This document shows positions 1 through 10,944 of a stretch of DNA of 64,000 bases, piece by piece. This stretch comes from Forficula auricularia. Taxonomy: Eukaryota > Arthropoda > Insecta > Dermaptera > Forficulidae. The DNA lies in the NCBI GenBank assembly GCA_024734495.1, contig JALMQS010000884.1, positions 186,001 to 250,000 of the forward strand, read 5' to 3'. How positions within the stretch are numbered: position 1 is the stretch's first letter; each line of letters begins with the position of its first letter. Position numbers and translations under genes: made by a program. Under the pieces are notes generated by a model that searched no databases, had not been told where the DNA came from, and was given only the letters and a program-made list of their open reading frames with translations.

Positions 1-1008
1 CTTCAATGAAAAAAATAAAATAATTATCATTTTCACACCCTTTCCCAATCTACCATATGTAAAAAATTTCATTTTTCATTGCAATTATTTCATGTTTGGT
101 CTGGTAAATCGTCTCCAAATTTTAACAGTGTGTTTATTATGCTTTTAATGACTTATATTCCAAGTTTCTAAGGCTTCTTGAATTTTCGCATTTGTGAAAG
201 AACTACCTTAATTATTTTTAAAACTAATCGTAAGCATGAAATTGGGTTATCTCAAGTGTAAGAAAATGTTAGTTAATGACTTTTCGCAATAAGCCCACGA
301 TATACCCTTCGGTGGAGATATACCAGAGGAAAAAAGACAAAATCACAATTTTTATGTTTCTCTTGAAAAGTAAATATTCTAATATTCTTTAAGTTTAAGG
401 GAAATTTAGAAAACTGATTTACAGATTATCCAATATATCTAGTGATAATAATAAGTTTATCTGTAAGAATAGAAAGGTTCTTGGAATATGGAGAGCCGAA
501 AGGGAGTGTTTGATTTATATGTTAATCGTGAAAGCGCCTGTTGGAGCACCCACACGAGACCAAAGGCTCGGTATGTCACTTCCTAAGCCAGTCTCTCCCC
601 TTTGGGCGACATCTTGCGGGTACGAAAGGATGAGATGACAAGCCGTTAGTGTGACTGGGTGGGCAACACATGCAGCTGGACCACTGGACCTCAACCTCAA
701 TCGCATATACATTAGACAAACCAGCTGCCTCCCTTCCGAGATGGATGAATTTGCGATTTTTTCCCAAATCGAAACACAATTCGACTTGGAAGAGAGTTTT
801 ATTTGATTTAGATATGAACAACCTGCTGCCGACTAAAAAAGGATAAAATATTTAACTATTCAAGCAATATTTGGAATGTATCTATATTTAAATATTTTCT
901 ACTTTCATATAATTAAAATTAGAAGAATAAGTGAAAATATTTCCTAAACTCAATTTAATATTGGAGTTTATTTGCATGAAATTTTCTGTGGAGAGGGACG
1001 GACTAGTA
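1..1008. other. AT-rich stretch without recognised gene
   Basis: No coding frame with recognisable protein content on either strand. The block at about 490-790 is richer in G+C than its surroundings and carries two short overlapping frames on the minus strand, but neither resembles a known domain. It could be an old repeat or a decayed exon. Confidence 0.5.
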
Positions 1009-1120
1009 GAAATTTTAATTGGAAGTAATGGAAGGCAATCCAGGGGTAGTGAGGAAAGAGAAAATTAACATATATCCAAATAAGGTGTAATTTATTGCAT
1101 TCCTTCCTCCTTTCCTTTCA

Positions 1121-1160
1121 AACCAACGTTTCGGAGGATTTTCCCTCTTTCTTCAGGGTC
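1121..1160 (-). ncRNA. Hammerhead ribozyme motif (left arm)
   Basis: Minus strand reads GACC-CUGAAGA, a stem II closed by GAGG/CCUC, GAAA, then C-G-U-U-GGUU. Stem I pairs GACC with GGUU. Stem III is a loopless AC/GU pair and the cleavage nucleotide would be U. All invariant core boxes are present. Confidence 0.7.
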
Positions 1161-1173
1161 TATATTGGTTTCT

Positions 1174-1216
1174 AGACCCTGAGGAAGGAGGGAAGAATCC
1201 TCCGAAACGTTGGTTT
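1174..1216 (+). ncRNA. Hammerhead ribozyme motif (right arm)
   Basis: GACC, then CUGAGGA (1179-1185), stem II GGAGG/CCUCC, GAAA (1204-1207), loopless stem III and U1211 at the cleavage position followed by GGUU. It is the mirror copy of the motif in the left arm and diverges from it. Confidence 0.7.
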
Positions 1217-1232
1217 CCATTACTTCCAATTA

Positions 1233-1732
1233 TAATATTGGAGATTTGGAAATTTCAGTGGAGAGCTTGGCTGAAAAATACTGCTTAATTTTTTGCCGAA
1301 TTTCAGCTCATTATCTGCAGTAATTTTAATTTTTTAATTATTTTCTGTCAGGAAGAGCAGCTTGAAATCCAATAAGCTTATCTTTTTGTAAATACAAAAT
1401 ATTTTGGAACCAAATTGAACTACGACCTTCTGTTCTCAAGTATCACGAGTGTTAAAAGCTAGAACGAGAAAAAGTAGCTTTGAAGAGTATTATTTCCCAT
1501 TTTAGCTATTTCCAAACACAAATAATATATATGTATATATAGATAATAGAAAATAGAAAAGGCCTAAAATCTAGAAATTTTTGAGTTTTGGAAATACAAA
1601 TTTTATTTTAGCAGCAAAACATAACGAACATATCGAACTTCCATTCTAGACGAGTAGACAGAAAAGCAGAAAGAGGCATAAAATATTGTTTTAAAATCTT
1701 TTTGAGTGAATTGAATAGACTGATAGTCCATC
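1233..1732. other. AT-rich DNA, no gene seen
   Basis: Only short open frames and A/T runs; nothing recognisable. Confidence 0.4.
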
Positions 1733-1894
1733 CCGAGGGGTGAACCGCGACCTAAAATCGTGTACACCTACTTCCACTTCCACTTTCATTTCCAAGTAGA
1801 AGAGAATAGATGACATTAGATTATCTAATGAATTCCAAAGTAATTCCAAATATTTCCAAAGTACACCTAATTCCAATCATGGTTCACCCCTCGG
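1733..1894. mobile_element. MITE with perfect 14-bp terminal inverted repeats
   Basis: ccgaggggtgaacc at 1733-1746 is exactly complementary to ggttcacccctcgg at 1881-1894, giving a 162-bp element. A second, weaker internal symmetry (tacacct near 1762 and 1862) follows. The minus-strand open frame inside it has no recognisable domain and is probably fortuitous. The transposon superfamily is not clear and no target duplication stands out. Confidence 0.6.
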
Positions 1895-2532
1895 TCCTTC
1901 CCATAAAGTATAATAAAAAATCTAGAATAATAATAATAATTTTCAGTTTGAAAACACTTTAATTTTATTTTATTTTATTTTTTATGGCCTCGGAGCTTTA
2001 TTTTATAAAATTAAAAAAAAAGCATTTTTGTATCGGATACCTAAATGAGTTGAAATTGAATTCTTAATTCACATGTAATAAAAATGAAATGGCAATCTAT
2101 TTTATAAAAAGGTCACGAATAGAGGAATCTCTATATTGTTATCTCTTCGTATCCAGGAGGAAAAAGTCCAGACAAGCCCACTCAAGTCCGGACAAGTTCT
2201 AGTCCAATAGAAATTATTTATTGTTAATTTAGATTATCCTAGAAACAACCGCACATGGACTAGAAAGTTACTCTATATTAATAAGGAGAGTAAATAAATC
2301 ATTACACTTAACTGTATAATTAATAAATAGTTATAATATTTTAATTGATTAGAAGTTCTTTCTTGAAAGCGGTTTTGTAGATCTTAATGCCGATTTGTTG
2401 AAAAGGTCAAGGATAATTAAAAAACAACAAATTTAAAATTAGAATTTTTTGAATAATATTATATTATCTTTTAAAGAGTGATGGAGGGAGGGTGTTCCGT
2501 ACTTCTTTAGAATTTGAAAAAGTTATTGAATA
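1895..2532. other. AT-rich DNA, no gene seen
   Basis: Low-complexity TTTTA runs around 1960-2020; nothing else recognised. Confidence 0.4.
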
Positions 2533-3055
2533 AAGCTTGTTGTATTTTTCGTTTTTTGTGATTTTCTCAAAAACGGCTCTAACGACTTTTTTTTAATGGG
2601 TGTACTTATCAAGTGTCATATGTTATTAGATGTATAAAATTCAAGTTTTTTATCTGATTTCAAAGTCTAAAATAATATTAATATATTGCATCCAGGATAG
2701 TCAAAGTTTGCTGTCCGCCTGTATGTATGCAACAGAACTACGTCTCTGGTTTGTACTAGCCTATCCTACAGGCGTCTTTGTGAAATGAATATTTTTCATA
2801 ATGTTTAAAATTTAACGCCCATCTGCTATGAGCTCATTTCCTATTTTTAGCAACCATCGGTTTCAGAGCTACGAAATTTGAAACTTAAGCTCCATATAGG
2901 CTATTAGAAGGAGGCCAGCAAGCTTTTAGTTGAAATCGAAACACAGGAAGTAGAAATTTACATGAAAGAATTTTTGTTTTTTGTTATTTTCTCAAAAAAC
3001 AGCTCTAAAGATTATTTTTGTTTAATTGGCGTACTCATCATGGATCATAAGTAGA
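2533..3055 (+). repeat. Diverged direct repeat pair
   Basis: Segments near 2545-2625 and 2970-3050 share gttttttgt-attttctcaaaaa-c-gctcta followed by an ATT-rich stretch and 'gtact-atca'. They look like diverged copies of one non-coding repeat about 425 bp apart. Confidence 0.45.
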
Positions 3056-3235
3056 GACCGGATTCCTATCAAATTGCATATTTTGTTTGCCGGCACGTAC
3101 GACGCAGGAGATCAATTATCTATCCGAATCATGCATCTAGAATACTGCAGGTTAAATTTTATAATGCATATTTTTGCATATTTGAAAGATATTGCATAAA
3201 ATTGCATATTTCCCACCAAATATAGAGGCTTTAAA
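3053..3235. mobile_element. Possible hAT-type element terminus with gcatatt repeats
   Basis: Begins tagagaccggattcc and then repeats 'gcatat' many times over 180 bp. The subterminal gcatatt repeats resemble 45050-45165, where the segment ends in gatccgaaccctag. Short terminal motif plus subterminal repeats suggests a DNA-transposon end, but no partner end was located. Confidence 0.3.
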
Positions 3236-4380
3236 AGTAAGTTTTTGGTGAAAGAATGAAAAAAAAAGAAAAAATATAAAACAGGAGGACACTAATTTAA
3301 AGTTAAAACTAACTATTCAATTGATAAAAAATATTTTTTATAAAGAGGTGCAGAATACCACTGTAAAGTTCTCATTAAATTGAATTTTTTTATTTTTTTT
3401 ATTTTTAATTTAATTAAATGACGGTGTGAAAGGGCGTCAACATAATCCCTATAAGATTTTTTAATCTAATCGGAATTCCAAATAATTGAACTTAAAATTA
3501 TAAAGAAAATTTACAAATACGTGCTGTTTATTTTTTTTTTGTTTTTTATCAATAAAATATAAGAACAAATTTGATATCTCAATTATTGTATAAGATATAA
3601 TCTTTTATGCAAAAAAACCTATTACACTGATCTTTATTTTTGGAATATCACAGCTACAGTCATGTTGGCTAGCAAGGAAAATAAATGTTCATGAATCAAA
3701 TCAGCTTAGGGACATTTTATTTATATTAAATATATTTACAAATAAAAATAATAAGTAATTTTCACGATTTTCTTTTTAGTTTAATTTTCTTTTAAATCAT
3801 TTAAAGGACAGTGGGAAAAAACCCCGGATAAACATTTCCCCAGGAAAATTACAATGGAGAAGATACTCTCCAAGTAAACGCCGCATTCGGAATAGAGTAT
3901 GGCAATTGAAGAAGATCATTTAAAAATTATTGAATTTGTATTAAATATAAATTTCTTTATGTAATCGTTTGAGAGGTGTTTTGGTGCTTGAAAAATAAAA
4001 AAATAAAATAATTAAATAATTGAATAACGAAAGAGATTAAATGGAATTGTATCCTTCATTACATTTTTCATACAGACATTACGTTTTAGTTTAAGCTCTG
4101 GAATCCGTAGTTTAGTAGAAATGAAGTCGGTTAAAAATAACCTTGCTCTTTAAAAAGTATCGTGGGGGAATGCGAACAGCCCGGGCCCAAACCTTGGCTG
4201 ATCTTTGTGTCGGAAATAAGATTTTTCCTTAATCTCTAATTTTAATTCAAAATAAATCATTACCCTTTAGTCAAGACCTCAGCCTGATTACTTCCCCTTG
4301 CGCTGAAGAAAAAATAATTTTTCTCCAAGGGCAAAATTTGCCGTAGAGTTAATAGTTTAGGAGTTATTTGATAATTTTAA
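3236..4380. other. AT-rich DNA, no gene seen
   Basis: Homopolymer runs and short frames only. If the protease gene downstream is intact, this may be intron; no upstream protease exon was found. Confidence 0.4.
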
Positions 4381-4700
4381 TTCGTGTGCCCCCCCCCTCA
4401 AACCCCCTTCTGGGGTCAAAATATCAAAACGTTATATAGCTAAAAACGTAAGTTAGAAGATGTCTGATACAAATATGAAATTTCATAATAATCCCTTCAG
4501 CCGTTTTTACGTGAATCGTGAGCAACTTTTCGCGGAACCCACGGAAACATACATACAAACAGACAGACATACAGACAGACAGGAATTTTGTTGAGGGTGT
4601 TTTCGTTCATAACTTTGCTTGAAACGTGTGTAACCAAAATTTGGCGGGATTTGGACCAAAGTACAAAAAAACCCTTAATTTTTTATATATATAGATATTT
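4380..4700 (+). repeat. Non-coding interspersed repeat ending in cagacaga and tatatatagat
   Basis: Contains aatcccttcagccgttttta, 'acatacatacaaacagacagacatacagacagacag' microsatellite-like sequence, and ends with tatatatatagat. A related tail (accaaaatttggcgtgattt, then tatatatagat) occurs at 13205-13280. Such tails are typical of arthropod interspersed elements; it encodes nothing. Confidence 0.5.
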
Positions 4701-4986
4701 GGTATATAGTACCTATATGTTTATTTACCTCAAGCAGAGAACAACCTCATTAATTTTTCTTTATGGTCTGTTAATAATGGCAGACATACGACCAGATCGA
4801 CTTACGACCTTTCAGTCTGAAAGATCATAATTCGACGACCAACTGTACTTTTGGTGAAAACTCTTTCTAACTATTGGGTTTAATAATAAATCTTTCGAAA
4901 TTTTAAAAGGAATTTAATTTCCTTAAATATATACAAAAATAAATAGGTTTAAATGAATAATATTAATTTGTTGTCCGTTTTTTAAG

Positions 4987-5156
4987 GTAATTCCGGCGGT
5001 CCAATGTTTCGTCAAGGAATTGATGGTAAATGGACTCAAGTTGGAATTGTTTCATTTGGATACATTAAAGGCTGTGAAGTCACTGCTCCAGTTGGATTCA
5101 CTAGAATCACCAGTTATCTCGCTTGGATTTCAAATAACACTGGATTTACTTCCTAG
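4987..5156 (+). CDS. Terminal exon of a chymotrypsin-like (S1A) serine protease
   Basis: Polypyrimidine-AG acceptor at 4985-4986. The exon starts in phase within a Gly codon and reads (G)NSGGP, the catalytic Ser195 box, then GIVSFG, a Cys at the Cys220 position, APVGFTRI and the terminal helix YLAWI, stopping at TAG 5154-5156. S1A proteases are usually secreted digestive or clotting enzymes. The P-V-G-F-T-R segment is reminiscent of arthropod brachyurin-type chymotrypsins, with Val at the 226-equivalent, which suggests a shallow specificity pocket. Oddity: Asp194, which pairs with the new N-terminus on zymogen activation, is Asn here. Upstream exons (His57, Asp102) are not in view; the region to the left is repeats. 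It could be a decaying copy, although the frame is intact. Confidence 0.85.
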
Positions 5157-5178
5157 ACATTTATACAATCATAATTAT

Positions 5179-5184
5179 AATAAA
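5179..5184 (+). promoter_or_regulatory. Polyadenylation signal AATAAA of the protease gene
   Basis: AATAAA lies 22 bp after the stop codon and is followed by a T-rich stretch, so the 3' UTR is very short. Confidence 0.6.
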
Positions 5185-7445
5185 TGTTTTAATTTTGTCA
5201 ACATATTATTTTGTTCTTCCTTTTATTGTTAATTTAATCAAAAATGTTAAACGTACCACATAGGTTTCGTTTTCAGCCTTTTTAAAGAGAAATGTGATTA
5301 TTATACAGAAATCAACTGGTGTGGTCACCACACGACTTTCACATTCTCGCTTATTTGAAATTATCGCGACACGACTAATTTACACCCCCTTCCTTTATTT
5401 CAATTCTATATCAAAATTTAAGTGTGGAAGAATTTAGTAAGTCCAAATTCTAAATAGTTGTTTGCAATGGAGATACAAACATGAACACAAAGACAGATAG
5501 AAAAAAAATTCTCCGAGTTTTAGACAATCCTATACACAAATAAGTCAAAAATTAATATTAAAGTTTGACACTGAATTCGGCATTTTAATTTAGTATTTTT
5601 AGAGTGAAATAAATAACAATTGCTCATGGAGTTACATTTTCATCGAGCCTCACAATACACATAATTTTGATTTTCCTATTATATTTCTCTATCTTGAATA
5701 ACAAATTTAATTACCATCATTTTTTGCCGTGTTAATTCCGTAATTTTATCTATAATTACTTTATTTTTCTCTTTCTAAAAACTACTAAGGTCCAATGTCG
5801 AAATTAAGATAAAAATAATAATAATAATATTTACCCCACTCTCTAGTATTGTCCTTCTGAATGTTATATTACCAATAAGCAGACTAAGTGCAAGGATAAC
5901 TAGAGAATGATTTAATTAGTGAAATTCTCACTTAATTTAAAGTTAACCCATTTTCAAACTGCTACACAGATACAAAAATTTGGATTTATTAGAACATCGT
6001 AATTTAAAAAAAAAATAAAAAAAAAAAAAAAAAATCTAATTCTATTTAAAGAGATCTTTGCTGGATACCTCACTCCCCATGCTTACAAATATAGTATTTT
6101 TTTATTTTGAACCCATAAAAAATTTGAACTTTACCAAAATAATTATTCTATTAAAATTTAATGCTATTTTCAATGTTAATTATGAGCTACACTTGTCTAA
6201 TAGACGGATAAACTAACAGACAGAAATTCTAGCCACACAAATAGTGTGCTGATTAATTTTTAAACGGAATCATAAAAATAGAGAAAAAAACTTTTGGACC
6301 CTTCACTTGATCATGCAAAAATACACTTTGGGTGGTATGGTTCCACGTCCCACCACTCAAATGATCTGGGGTGAATATATTATGTTTATAATTGACTATA
6401 AATTATAATTTTTATAATTTCATTGTGGGTCAAAAATAGTTTTTAACACATATGTATTTTTTACCGCACTCACACCATGCGCAGTACCTGGTCCACCTGC
6501 TTAGACCAGCCAGACTGGCCATTCCTTGTACAACTATCATAGACGGTACTATTAGGCATTATTTCTAGTTGGGTCAAATCCGTACTCAAAAATGTGTCAC
6601 CAGCTCTTGGACTATATGTAGTTATCCGGAGAAATTGAAAGTTCAATGGAATTTTTAATTTGAGTTAAACTTCCATTTTCAAGCCATTTTTAATGTGATC
6701 AAATAAATGTTCTTATTACCCTTTGGGGCAGATTGTCTATGTAAAATCGAGAATAATAATAAAAAAAAAGGTGTAAATTTCGAAATGATTGGTACCTCAA
6801 TAATGAAAATATAGACTTTAATTAAACCCATTTAAATGCATTTCATAAATATGTCACTAAATCTTTTTATAGATATAGGAGGATATAAGTAGAATCTTAA
6901 GTGTGGATGACTATAATAGCTAATAATTGATTCTTTTGACATTTTGACATTTTTTTAATAAGAATTTTAATTTAATTAATTTTCTAATTGTCAATGGGTA
7001 GTCCAAACTCAAGAACATCTTTTACTTTGTCATTTGAAGTAGTAACATGCATTTATTTGCTTTGAAACTATTTAGGTTTCTCATCTTGGCTTCAATTTTG
7101 GATTATATTAAATTTCTCTTACGTTAAATCAATTAAGAATTTGCTTTAAGTGAACCTTTTCTGCGTTTCTTCTTTGCTAGAATAACAAAGTTAATTTGGT
7201 TTTTCTCTTAATTCTCCTTGGTATTTGACTATTTCGTGCTGTTTTACGAGGCGTTGTAATTGTTAACTTTTGAGGGCACCAAGAGAATCGAGATTTCCAG
7301 AGCGTGGTGATGGCGAGAACAGTTAAATTTTACGACAAAAATTATTCACTTGGAGAATTAACTTAGAAATTTATTTCTCCTTTTAATTATCAAGTAATTG
7401 AAAACACATGTATAGAATAACGATAGACTTTTATTAAAAATATTT
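5185..7445. other. AT-rich intergenic DNA
   Basis: No gene recognised. Holds an A-run at about 6003-6033 and GAATAATAATAATAA-type simple sequence near 5815. Confidence 0.45.
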
Positions 7446-7660
7446 TATTTTGCCGAGACTAGCAGAGTTGTTGAATCATAAAGAAAAAGAAAGAGGTTGT
7501 CCTCTGCTTGATGCAAATGTGCTTGAGTAGCTAACTTGCTAAGACAACAAATTTTCAATATCCAATTGGTGATTGATCCCATGAGGAATAATAGATTATT
7601 TAAAAAGACTGATGATGAAGGCCAAGCCTTCGAAACTATAGTCTCAAATCGTAAGTGAGA
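7446..7660 (+). mobile_element. Retrozyme-like unit, family with 'ggttgtcctctgcttgat' head
   Basis: Starts gccgagactagcagagttgt and continues with cataaagaaaaagaaagagg and the ttgtcctctgcttgat motif, then a hammerhead at 7605-7650. The same head recurs at 28000, 28465 (inverted), 59828 and 60010 (inverted), and the segment from about 7540 to 7660 is homologous to 28085-28200 and 28285-28385. It is a non-coding unit of roughly 200 bp ending in a ribozyme, like animal retrozymes or PLE terminal repeats. Confidence 0.65.
7605..7650 (+). ncRNA. Hammerhead ribozyme, UAUA-loop stem III
   Basis: CUGAUGA at 7609-7615, stem II GAAGGC-caa-GCCUUC, GAAA at 7632-7635, stem III C-UAUA-G plus the A-U pair, and GUC (7641-7643) as predicted cleavage site. 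Stem I is short (GA/UC). The core is complete. Confidence 0.8.
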
Positions 7661-7719
7661 GTTCGGCCTGCTCAGTAAGACGATATAAATTGTTATTTTT
7701 AAAGAGTTAGGTGTCGATT

Positions 7720-7985
7720 CAAAGTGAAACATTTTCATTAATAAAAAAAGTAAGTAGAATTTCAAGGTTAGTTTCACATAAAAATAAAACAAATATATGT
7801 TTAGAGTTTTTATCTCGATATACCTATATATATGTATATATTTCGGATTTTGTGCCCATCATCAGGAGTTAACATAGAAAACTATATATATATATATATA
7901 TATATCGAGATAAAAACTCTGAACATACCATATATTTGTTTTATTTCTTGTGAAACCAACCTTGAAATTCTACTTAGTACTATTT
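7720..7985. mobile_element. Fold-back module with a hammerhead in its loop
   Basis: Left arm about 7757-7820 (gtagaatttcaaggtta...tttttatctcgata) is complementary to right arm about 7908-7975 with few mismatches. Between them lies a minus-strand hammerhead and a TA-repeat. The left flank gtgaaacattttcatta is the complement of a tail motif (atgtttcac) seen beside other modules at 18251, 31147 and about 58540. Confidence 0.7.
7812..7870 (-). ncRNA. Hammerhead ribozyme, long AU stem III
   Basis: Minus strand: CUC-CUGAUGA, weak stem II GG...CC, GAAA, an AU-rich hairpin of about 24 nt as stem III, C at the cleavage position, then GAG pairing with CUC. Stem II is short, so activity is uncertain. 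Confidence 0.6.
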
Positions 7986-8369
7986 TTATGATATAAATGG
8001 TTTTGAATTATTATATCAAATAGAGTAGAAAATGTTGACCCAGAGACCCGTCATCTTCAAATGAGACATTAAATTATATCAATAAAAACATTTAATTCAA
8101 GCATTTTCGAACACTAACTACTAGAGCACTGTGTATTTTGTTGACTGCCTGTTTCTGTGGCTACTGCCGTACCATTTTTCTCACACAAAAGTGAAAATAA
8201 TTAGAAACTATTTAAGATCATCTCTGTAACTTTTCAAATAATAATAAAATAATTTTCTAAATATCTAGAATTAGCCATAACATAGGAAATTATTGATTAT
8301 ATTATTTAACTTTCACGGCTCAAATTGCTTTAAGAAAAAAACTAAAAACTAAAGTTTAAAGGATAATTT

Positions 8370-8640
8370 GTCTAAAATTCAGTATTTGTTTTTATATAAA
8401 GCGAAAAAATTTAACTTTTACACCCTCGAAAAAACCTGAAATGTATACAAAGTGTCCCCCCTGTGGTCAGAATTTTGGATTTTCATAGAAAAATAAACTA
8501 TCATTTATCAAGATATTTTTATATATTCTAAGAGTATTTAGAGAGATTAAATACGGTCTTATTTGTTTTGATATAAAGCGAAAAAATTTAACTTTAACAC
8601 CCTCGAAAAAAACAGAGAAATAGTTTATTAAAATTTTCTT
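8370..8640 (+). repeat. Short direct repeat, spacing about 185 bp
   Basis: atataaagcgaaaaaattta followed by acttt-acaccctcgaaaaaa occurs near 8393 and again near 8570. Non-coding. Confidence 0.5.
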
Positions 8641-8702
8641 TTAAATTTCATTAGAAATAATAGAAAATCGACCATCGGCATATCACAGAAAATGTTTATA
8701 TT

Positions 8703-9965
8703 TACTTACTTTTTATTTTACCATACAGGGTATGGTCAAGTATTGCAATCGTTCATGAAAAAAGTGGAATTTTTCCTTCTTTTTTTCGAAATATCTCAAA
8801 AACGATAGGAAGTATTTTGATTAAAAAAATTGAGCGAAACCATGGCATTTCGGTCTACAAAAAGCTCTAATAAGTAAACAACGAAAAAAATTATATTTTT
8901 CGAGAAAATAATTATTTTGTCAAAATGTCTGTTAGTTAGTCTGTGCGTTACCAAATTTTTGTGGACGAGCTAGCTCAAAAACTAGTGTGAATATCGAAAC
9001 CAAATTTCACACGTAGTTTTGGTCCATTGATTTTTCGTTTATTGGGCCACACAGGTGGGGGCCTCCACTAACAAGAAATATTTACATAGTCGGGTGAATT
9101 TAATTATAGGAGTATTTACATAATTATAGGAACATTTACATAATATATTTACAATTTTTTTTCTTTATACAATTTCTAGCGCATGGCGATTTCCCTATAA
9201 GTTCTCCTGTTGAAGCTATAAAAATTCATCAAAGAACCCCTCATCGCCCTGAAGGTCATATCGCATAAAGTTCTCTGGGAAATTCCCAGGGCGACAAGGG
9301 GAGGCACCGCTTTATGCCACCACACTCCCTTCCACGAGAGTGTGATGGCTTCAACTCTCACAGAACCCGAGCCCACCCCAAACCTTGCTGCAATGTTGCT
9401 CACCAGACTGGAGTTGCCCTTATAATAATTGATTTTGTTTCTGTGGGCAACCCCCAGTCCGAGGAGCGCTGACACTATCTGCACATCCAGAACCCACACC
9501 GTCCCCGACCCGTCCTTCGCCACGATGTCTGGCTTCCTGTTCCCGGCCGAGCTCTGATATAAATATTCGAGCTCGACCCGCATTCCCTTTTTAATTAGTT
9601 CATCAGCCAGACGTCTCACCCACCGAATCATGCCTCCTGAGCCTTCCATCGTGCGTCCTCCCACACGACTGGAGAATATGCCCTGTCGTCTCAGTTAAGA
9701 GCTGATTAGATTTTGGTGCATATCGACCCGAAATTAAGGGGAGTGGATGGGGGTTAAAATTTAAAAATCTAGGCTATTTGAGCAAACTCAACCAAATTTT
9801 GTATACATAATCAGTGGGCCCCCAGGAGTCTAAAAATGGAAAAACTAACCCCCTCCCCTACATGATTATACATAATTTTATTAAATATTAAATAAAAGTG
9901 AGGGGCCAGGTTGTATGGTAAAGTCAAGTGGATGGCCACATCAGAACACGTCAGCTTATTTATTT
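8703..9965 (+). mobile_element. Repeat family X, copy 1 (interrupted)
   Basis: Runs from ttaccatacagggtatggtc through a gttagttagtctg simple repeat, ggacgagctagctcaaaaac and gagctgattagattttggtg, to ggtaaagtcaagtggatggc and gaacacgtcagcttat. The start contains actttaccataca and the end tgtatggtaaagt, so the ends are imperfect inverted repeats. Other copies: 29678-30215 (+), 39650-40345 (-), 46495-47775 (-). No coding capacity; probably a non-autonomous DNA element of unknown superfamily. An R2-like LINE fragment (about 9030-9695) interrupts this copy. Confidence 0.7.
9176..9664 (-). CDS. C-terminal restriction-like endonuclease domain of an R2-type LINE
   Basis: 162 codons without a stop. 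It has the restriction-like endonuclease core of R2/NeSL-type non-LTR retrotransposons: RKPDIVAKD, twelve or so residues, then WVLDVQIVS (the PD...D pair), followed by AH.NK..YY, VEAITLSWKG, WW, and RTL...TFRAMRGSL near the C-terminus. In this family the domain nicks the target DNA before target-primed reverse transcription. The RT and N-terminal zinc fingers are missing because the copy is truncated at about 9690. It lies inside repeat X; other X copies are continuous across this point, so it is a later insertion and not an rDNA-resident R2. The intact frame suggests a recent insertion. Confidence 0.85.
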   Translation of the reverse strand: MGGRTMEGSGGMIRWVRRLADELIKKGMRVELEYLYQSSAGNRKPDIVAKDGSGTVWVLDVQIVSALLGLGVAHRNKINYYKGNSSLVSNIAARFGVGSGSVRVEAITLSWKGVWWHKAVPPLVALGISQRTLCDMTFRAMRGSLMNFYSFNRRTYREIAMR

Positions 9966-10204
9966 AATTTTCAAAACCTACTGGTCGCAATATTGAAATC
10001 TTCAGATATTTCATTCTTAAATATGTCTTTGTGAGTCTAGATTTCGATACCCACAATAATTTAAAAATGTAAAATAGAAGAAATTTGATTTATTTGGAAA
10101 GATATTGAGGTGAAATTTAACTGAAAAGTTTTCATTAAGCAGATACACTATTATACCTAGTTTCAAAATTCACTGACAAACATTTGGCTAGTCTATCTTT
10201 TAAA
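9966..10204. repeat. Fragment with gatacccacaataattt motif
   Basis: The segment near 10035-10080 (gatacccacaataatttaaaa) matches 34378-34400 and 41329-41350, which are parts of another non-coding interspersed repeat. No gene. Confidence 0.35.
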
Positions 10205-10580
10205 CATTTTTTTTTTTTTTTTTTTTTTTTTAATGATATTGATGTGAGAAGGAGATACACCAGAAGGTGGATCCCCTAAAGGCCAGTATGGGCTGGCCCC
10301 TCCATCGTGAAAAGAACAGAGCAGAAGGAAAAGAAGCCGGGATCACGAGCCAATCTCAGAAACTTAGATACAATTCAATATCCAATTTACTAAGGTTTTA
10401 GAGGCTTCGAGCAGTGATAAATTCTCCGCGCGATAAATTCGGTTAAATTTATCTCCCACTTAATTTTTATTACCAGACCCTATACTTACAGAAAAAATGT
10501 CTGGGTATAGCCGGGAATCGAACCCGAGACCTCCGGGTTGCTAGTCAGTTACTCTGACCATTAGACCACGGAGGCGGACT
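10205..10580 (-). mobile_element. tRNA-derived SINE with LINE-like 3' tail
   Basis: Read on the minus strand: a tRNA-like head (10577 to 10500) with A box TGGTCTAATGGTC and B box GGTTCGATTCC, a body of about 150 bp, then a 3' part (about 10335-10240) resembling the 3' end of the LINE at 61955-62030 (cacgatggaggggg, ggcctttagg, caccttt), and a poly(A) seen as poly(T) at 10208-10231. The head aligns loosely with tRNA-Thr/Ala, but the anticodon stem is broken. A SINE sharing its partner LINE's tail is the usual trans-mobilisation arrangement. Confidence 0.75.
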
Positions 10581-10944
10581 GTGTTTTTCTATAAGAATAA
10601 TTTTTTTTAACTATATATATATAGATATATATATAAATTTCAAAACATTTTAATTCAATTTCCATCCGTTCTAGTTAATACTTAGTTAGTAGTTGTTTGT
10701 GTTTTCAACTGTCTAAGTTAGGAAAAGCTATGATAGATTTAGATTGCCACGTGCCGTTTGGAAGAAGAGGCGTCATCTGTTTGTGAAAGAATGTCTAAGG
10801 ACGTGTGGTGTCCACTGAACCTGGGCCAAAATTTATGACTTCCCCAAGTAAATCCATAATATTTATATCTTTTAAGATTAAATTTTTTCTGCTAAATGCA
10901 TTATTTTAGATTTATATTATATTTTCATCTGTATAGAGTAAAAA
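10581..10944. other. No gene seen
   Basis: Contains a TA-rich tract near 10612-10635 and otherwise unique-looking sequence without a convincing coding frame. Confidence 0.35.

Larger units (their letters stand above)
1009..1232. mobile_element. Inverted repeat carrying two divergent hammerhead motifs
   Basis: An outer inverted repeat (attggaagtaatgga near 1018, its complement near 1218-1231) encloses a tighter palindrome (about 1121-1160 against 1174-1216). Each arm holds a hammerhead-like core, so ribozymes point outward from the centre. This is the head-to-head layout typical of Penelope-like element (PLE) terminal repeats. No protein is encoded. Confidence 0.65.

Noticed and set aside
4540..4590. 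Microsatellite of acag/acat as a separate locus
   Set aside because: It is part of a longer interspersed repeat tail and is not annotated separately.
5020..5232. 70-codon plus ORF overlapping the protease exon
   Set aside because: Out of frame with the GNSGGP-containing exon, which has splice and motif support.
10490..10580. Functional tRNA gene on the minus strand
   Set aside because: A and B boxes are good, but the anticodon stem does not pair and the sequence continues into a LINE-like tail and poly(A); it is a SINE head.
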